DNA from: Buttiauxella sp049686335
GTDB taxonomy: Bacteria > Pseudomonadota > Gammaproteobacteria > Enterobacterales > Enterobacteriaceae
DNA length: 64,000 nt
Assembly: GCF_049686335.1 (NCBI RefSeq)
Contig: NZ_JBAVHX010000010.1
Coordinates: 496,001-560,000 of the forward strand
Direction of reading: 5' to 3'
Below are positions 60,240 to 64,000 of the stretch, piece by piece. Within the stretch, counting starts at the first letter, position 1, and each line of letters opens with the position of its first letter. The notes beneath the pieces are model-generated. The model saw only the letters and a list, made by a program, of their open reading frames with translations, was not told where the DNA came from and ran no database searches. The position numbers and the translations under genes are program-made.

Positions 60240-61019
60240 ATGGTCCCGTTCTATGATTGGTGCGACTCGGCTGACATGCCATTAGGTAATCACCATGTTC
60301 GTGTCATGACGGGCCGGCCAGGAGATATTGCGACTGGCATTCAGATGACAGCTAGGGCTATCCCCGCCCACTACACTACAGAGGAGCGGATTGCCGCCGC
60401 GCTTGCGAAGTTGGGTAAGACAGCAGCTGCTCATATGCTCAACGATCTCCTTCCGCAAACTGCGCAGATTAGGTCGGGTGACCTTGGCGAGATCTATGCA
60501 ACAGAATGGATTGATGCGTACAGCGGTTATCGCGCGCCTATCAAAAGACTGCGCTGGAAGGATCATCGCAATATGGCAATGCGCGGCGATGATGTCATCG
60601 GTATGCTTCTCGACGCTGAAACACAGCGACTCAGCTTCCTGAAAACAGAAGCTAAAAGCCGTATTAACCTGCGCGCTCAAACGCTTGAGGAGGCTCGGAG
60701 CGGCTTAGATAAGGATAGCGGCCTTCCCTCGTCGCATGCGTTATCTTTTATCTCGGCCAGACTTATGGAGATAGGCACCGATGCACCGCTCGTAGACGCA
60801 ATCGACGAGGCGCTCTACCGGCACGGTATCCCGCCCGAGAGCGTTAAACATCTACTCTTCACGTTTTCAGGTAACCCACCACAGACGCTGCTAACGCAGG
60901 CGCTACAGGCCTATCCTGGCCCGATTGGGCAATGGGGTGTCGGTTTGCATATCGACAACCATGCTGCTTTTGTCGGAGCCGTCTACGATCGAGTAATTGC
61001 CGATGCCAACAACCCCTGA
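60240..61019 (+). CDS. hamA: Hachiman HamA (DUF1837 nuclease)
   Basis: 259 residues. DUF1837-type segment IRSGDLGEIYATEWI near 77-91, followed by a nuclease-like Asp117/118 (MRGDDVIGM) and Glu137-Ala-Lys139 (LKTEAKSR), the PD-(D/E)XK arrangement reported for HamA. AAGGAG lies seven bases before the ATG. It overlaps the downstream helicase gene by 17 bases, matching the two-gene Hachiman anti-phage system. HamA is held inactive by HamB and released on DNA damage or phage attack. Confidence 0.85.
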   Translation: MVPFYDWCDSADMPLGNHHVRVMTGRPGDIATGIQMTARAIPAHYTTEERIAAALAKLGKTAAAHMLNDLLPQTAQIRSGDLGEIYATEWIDAYSGYRAPIKRLRWKDHRNMAMRGDDVIGMLLDAETQRLSFLKTEAKSRINLRAQTLEEARSGLDKDSGLPSSHALSFISARLMEIGTDAPLVDAIDEALYRHGIPPESVKHLLFTFSGNPPQTLLTQALQAYPGPIGQWGVGLHIDNHAAFVGAVYDRVIADANNP

Positions 61020-64000
61020 TGCTATCATTGCTGCTATAACGGACGCGGCGACGGTCGGCTTTCGCGGCAGGCTCATTGCACGAGGTCAGGCACGTGCAAT
61101 GATCTGGCGTGACGGTGTTCTTCCTCCTGGTGCGCCGGATTTCTCGGCTCAACTCAGCTTCGATCTTCACAGTTACGCGTATGGTTTGCTTGGACTAGGT
61201 CTGCGCCTTTTAGAGTCAGATGGCGATCCGAATCAAGCACGGATCGCATTCGAACAGGCGGCGACAGCGCTTGAGTCGGTCATGGCCAACGGCAATCGCG
61301 AAGAAGCTGATCGCGATTTCCATTTCCTCCTTGCTGCTGCCAGTTATCACCTCGCGCACCTTTCTGCCCGGGCCTATTCCCTCCTCGCAATTGTGGCCGA
61401 TGAAGCAAATTTCTCGCCGATCGAGCATGCGCTCACTCTGTTGATACGCCGAGATATCAATTCGCTGCGTACACGCGTATATACCTTTCGTCTCGATGGT
61501 CGTGGATCTGATGCGACCATTACGACATTCTTACAGCAGCATCTTACTGAGTCCATCGTTGCCGATGCGGCGGAACGAGATGGAAAGGACTTTCTTTTCG
61601 AAGGCCTGAATCTCGCACTGACAGATGTTTTCTTCGGTGCCTTTTCGATGTTCCTGCTCGCCCTAGATCGCGGTGAATATATTCTTCTCGAAAGAGCGAT
61701 CGCCCAGCTTCGTGAAAACCTCGACATCTGCGGGGAGCTGAACCTTATACCGCAATGGTGGGTGCACCGAATTGCTATCCATCTGCTTAACGATTTCTGG
61801 TCGAACACCTTCCACGAAAAAGTTCCGCTGCTTCCCGCTGGCGGCGTTGCCCCTTCGTGGCCTGTCCTTCGTGAACTCTTCATTGGCTTGCTCGCTCGAC
61901 GCCCAAGGGCAGAGGTCGACTTGTGGCCGTCGCAGATTGAAGCGGCATCGCGAGCTGTCAACCAGACCGACAACCTCGTTGTTTCGTTGCCGACCAGCGC
62001 AGGTAAGACCCGCATCGCTGAATTGTCTATTCTGAGATGTTTAGCCGGTGGGCGGCGTGCCATTGTCGTGACCCCGCTTCGCGCTCTATCAGCGCAAACC
62101 GAAGCCACACTTCAGCGTACCTTCGGGCCTCTCGGCAAGACCATTTCTGCCCTTTATGGCAGCATCGGGGTGTCCGGCTTCGACGAAGATGCCATCCGCG
62201 GGCGTGATATTGTTGTCGCAACCCCAGAGAAGCTCGATTTCGCCTTGAGGAACGATCCGTCACTGCTCGACGATGTGGGCTTGCTCGTTTTCGATGAGGG
62301 CCATATGATTGGTTCAGGTGAGCGCGAAGTTCGTTACGAGGTTCAGATTCAGCGCCTCTTACGTCGTCAGGACGCAGATCAACGCCGCATAGTCTGTCTA
62401 TCGGCAATTCTTCCGGACGGAGATCAAATGGAAGACTTCTCGGCGTGGCTACGGCGCGATCAACCGGGAGGTCCCATTAAGAACGATTGGCGCCCGACGC
62501 GTTTGCGGTTCGGCGAGGTCACCTGGAATTCGCCGACAGCGCGCCTAAATCTTCGCGTTGGTGAGGAAAGGCCATTTGTGCCCAGATTTCTCACTGGTGC
62601 GGCACCGCCGCTGTTCGTACCACCGAAGAAGCGTCGCAATCGACTCTTTCCGGACAATCAGCAGGAGTTGAGCCTTGCAACCGCATGGCGTCTAGTCAGA
62701 GATGGTCAGACAGTGTTGATCTATTGCCCAGAGCGCCGCAGCGTCGAACCATTTGCCAAGGTCATCGTTGACTTACATTCGCGCGGTGCACTCGAGTCTT
62801 TGCTAACAGTCGAATTGACCACTTTGCAGATCGCTATTGCACTCGGTGAGGAATGGCTTGGGACAGACAGCTATATTCTGAAATGCCTTCGGCTTGGTGT
62901 GGCTCTTCACCATGGTGCCTTGCCGACAGCTTATCGCAAGGAAATCGAGCGCCTTCTGCGAGAAGGTATACTCAAGGTCACGATCTCATCGCCGACTCTG
63001 GCGCAGGGACTCAATCTCTCGGCGACAGCGGTCGTCATGCATTCGCTCTACCGGCACGGTGAAATGATCAAGGTTTCGGAATTCAAGAATGTCATCGGCC
63101 GCGCAGGCCGTGCTTATATTGATGTAGAAGGCCTTGTTCTCTATCCCATCTTTGAAGATGTGAATAATAGGAAGCACAACAAATGGGTCAATCTGATAGA
63201 AGACCACGGTGCTCGTGAGATGGAAAGCGGGCTCATCCAGCTCATCTTCTCGCTGCTGAGCCGCATGCACTCCCACATTGGCGGTAATCTCGACCATTTG
63301 ATCGACTATGTTGTCAATAATGCTGCTGCATGGGTCTTCCCAGAGGTTGCCGGTGAAAAGGTTGATGAGCGAGAGCAGGCGCTGAAAGAGTGGGATCGCC
63401 ATATGGCGACACTAGATACCGCCATTCTCAGTCTCATTGGTGAGGCCGATGTACCCGATGATCAGATCGAGACCGCTCTCGACAGTATTCTCCAATCTTC
63501 ACTCTGGCAACGCCGCCTGCTGCGTGTTAACGACGAATCACGGGCTGCCTATCGCACCGCGCTGTTTACTCGGAGCCGTTATATCTGGGCGAATTCGACT
63601 GCCGTCACACGGCGTGGCTATTTTCTGGCTGGGCTTGGTCTTGAAGCTGGACGTGCGCTGGATGTAATTGCACCGGAGGCGAACAATCTTCTCATGCAAG
63701 CTAATGCAGCCTTGGTTGTATCAGATCATGAGGCTGCAATCACTGCGATCACAGATATCGCCGAACGCGTGTTCACCTTTTATCCGTTTGAACCAGACAC
63801 ACTCCCGGCGAATTGGCGTGAAATCCTCAGAGGTTGGCTGCTTGGGCATCCCTTGGCAATGATGATCGCCGGAGAGGAGGTAGACGCATTGCAATTTATT
63901 GAGGGCGGTCTGGGCTATCGTCTTCCTTGGGCTATGGAGGCGTTGCGGGTACGTGCCGCCGCCAACGGTGATACCGTTGGCATGCCTGCACTAGCGTTGG
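61003..64000 (+). CDS. hamB: Hachiman HamB superfamily 2 helicase, 3'-truncated by window edge
   Basis: 999 residues visible with no stop. The ATG at 61003 starts MPTTPDAIIAAITDAATVGF. An N-terminal helical region of about 300 residues precedes the helicase core: Walker A SLPTSAGKT (about 328-336), VTPLRALSAQ, the DEGH box in LLVFDEGHMIG (431-434), CLSAI, and a second RecA domain with ISSPTLAQGLNL and NVIGRAGRAYID. The C-terminal part is helical. The coding is more GC-rich than the phosphatase pair upstream. Identification rests on the pairing with hamA and this helicase layout. Confidence 0.85.
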   Translation, partial: MPTTPDAIIAAITDAATVGFRGRLIARGQARAMIWRDGVLPPGAPDFSAQLSFDLHSYAYGLLGLGLRLLESDGDPNQARIAFEQAATALESVMANGNREEADRDFHFLLAAASYHLAHLSARAYSLLAIVADEANFSPIEHALTLLIRRDINSLRTRVYTFRLDGRGSDATITTFLQQHLTESIVADAAERDGKDFLFEGLNLALTDVFFGAFSMFLLALDRGEYILLERAIAQLRENLDICGELNLIPQWWVHRIAIHLLNDFWSNTFHEKVPLLPAGGVAPSWPVLRELFIGLLARRPRAEVDLWPSQIEAASRAVNQTDNLVVSLPTSAGKTRIAELSILRCLAGGRRAIVVTPLRALSAQTEATLQRTFGPLGKTISALYGSIGVSGFDEDAIRGRDIVVATPEKLDFALRNDPSLLDDVGLLVFDEGHMIGSGEREVRYEVQIQRLLRRQDADQRRIVCLSAILPDGDQMEDFSAWLRRDQPGGPIKNDWRPTRLRFGEVTWNSPTARLNLRVGEERPFVPRFLTGAAPPLFVPPKKRRNRLFPDNQQELSLATAWRLVRDGQTVLIYCPERRSVEPFAKVIVDLHSRGALESLLTVELTTLQIAIALGEEWLGTDSYILKCLRLGVALHHGALPTAYRKEIERLLREGILKVTISSPTLAQGLNLSATAVVMHSLYRHGEMIKVSEFKNVIGRAGRAYIDVEGLVLYPIFEDVNNRKHNKWVNLIEDHGAREMESGLIQLIFSLLSRMHSHIGGNLDHLIDYVVNNAAAWVFPEVAGEKVDEREQALKEWDRHMATLDTAILSLIGEADVPDDQIETALDSILQSSLWQRRLLRVNDESRAAYRTALFTRSRYIWANSTAVTRRGYFLAGLGLEAGRALDVIAPEANNLLMQANAALVVSDHEAAITAITDIAERVFTFYPFEPDTLPANWREILRGWLLGHPLAMMIAGEEVDALQFIEGGLGYRLPWAMEALRVRAAANGDTVGMPALAL

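Overview
The window is chromosomal DNA of an enterobacterium (family Enterobacteriaceae, in the Enterobacter / Lelliottia / Leclercia / Buttiauxella range). The genus cannot be fixed from sequence alone. The evidence is near-E. coli-like proteins (rhmDTA, tyrP, tynA, a full paa cluster, feaRB, digH, bluR/bluF/ycgZ/ariR, blc) and abundant REP-type intergenic palindromes of two forms (GTAGGTCGGATAAGC..GTCATCCGAC and GGTGGATGACGCT..TATCCACCCTAC).

Layout. 1-3.3 kb: L-rhamnonate catabolism (rhmD partial, rhmT, rhmA). 3.5-5.1 kb: a tripartite hipBST toxin-antitoxin module on the minus strand. 5.5-13.2 kb: a sulfur-compound operon (two flavin monooxygenases, an M20 deacylase, a GNAT acetyltransferase and an amino-acid ABC transporter with two binding proteins) followed by a TetR gene. 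Its gene set matches the Bacillus ytmI / yxeKLMNOP S-alkylcysteine routes. 13.9-17.5 kb: tyrP, a DMT exporter and a divergent LysR gene. 17.6-36.7 kb: one aromatic amine and phenylacetate block, with tynA (amine to aldehyde), feaB (aldehyde to phenylacetate), paaK and paaABCDE, paaZ, paaFGHJ (to acetyl-CoA and succinyl-CoA), paaI and paaY thioesterases, and the regulators PaaX and FeaR. Candidate FeaR boxes with the same 21-bp tandem spacing lie before both tynA and feaB.

36.8-41.8 kb: digH, then the BluR/BluF blue-light locus with the ycgZ-ymgA-ariR connector genes and many TGTACA operator elements. 41.9-50.6 kb: a YbgA-type protein, a second BluR/MlrA-like MerR regulator, lipocalin blc and a seven-gene operon (NTF2-like, SDR, FAD oxidoreductase, DUF1365, CFA-synthase-like methyltransferase, DUF2878, chalcone-isomerase-like, DUF3833) of the type tied to membrane fatty-acid modification. 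A near-identical 34-bp inverted repeat precedes both the ybgA-like gene and this operon.

50.9-64.0 kb: an accessory island with visibly mixed base composition that looks like a defence island. It holds (i) a tightly spaced four-gene set: small PD-(D/E)XK nuclease, HEPN/Ymh-type protein, Mrr-nuclease/beta-propeller fusion, and a 1053-residue Mrr-nuclease/P-loop NTPase. It also holds (ii) an AT-rich, translationally coupled metallophosphoesterase/HAD phosphatase pair, and (iii) a Hachiman system (HamA, and HamB running off the end). Sets (i) and (ii) are the best candidates here for undescribed systems. I found no integrase, tRNA or CRISPR array in the window.
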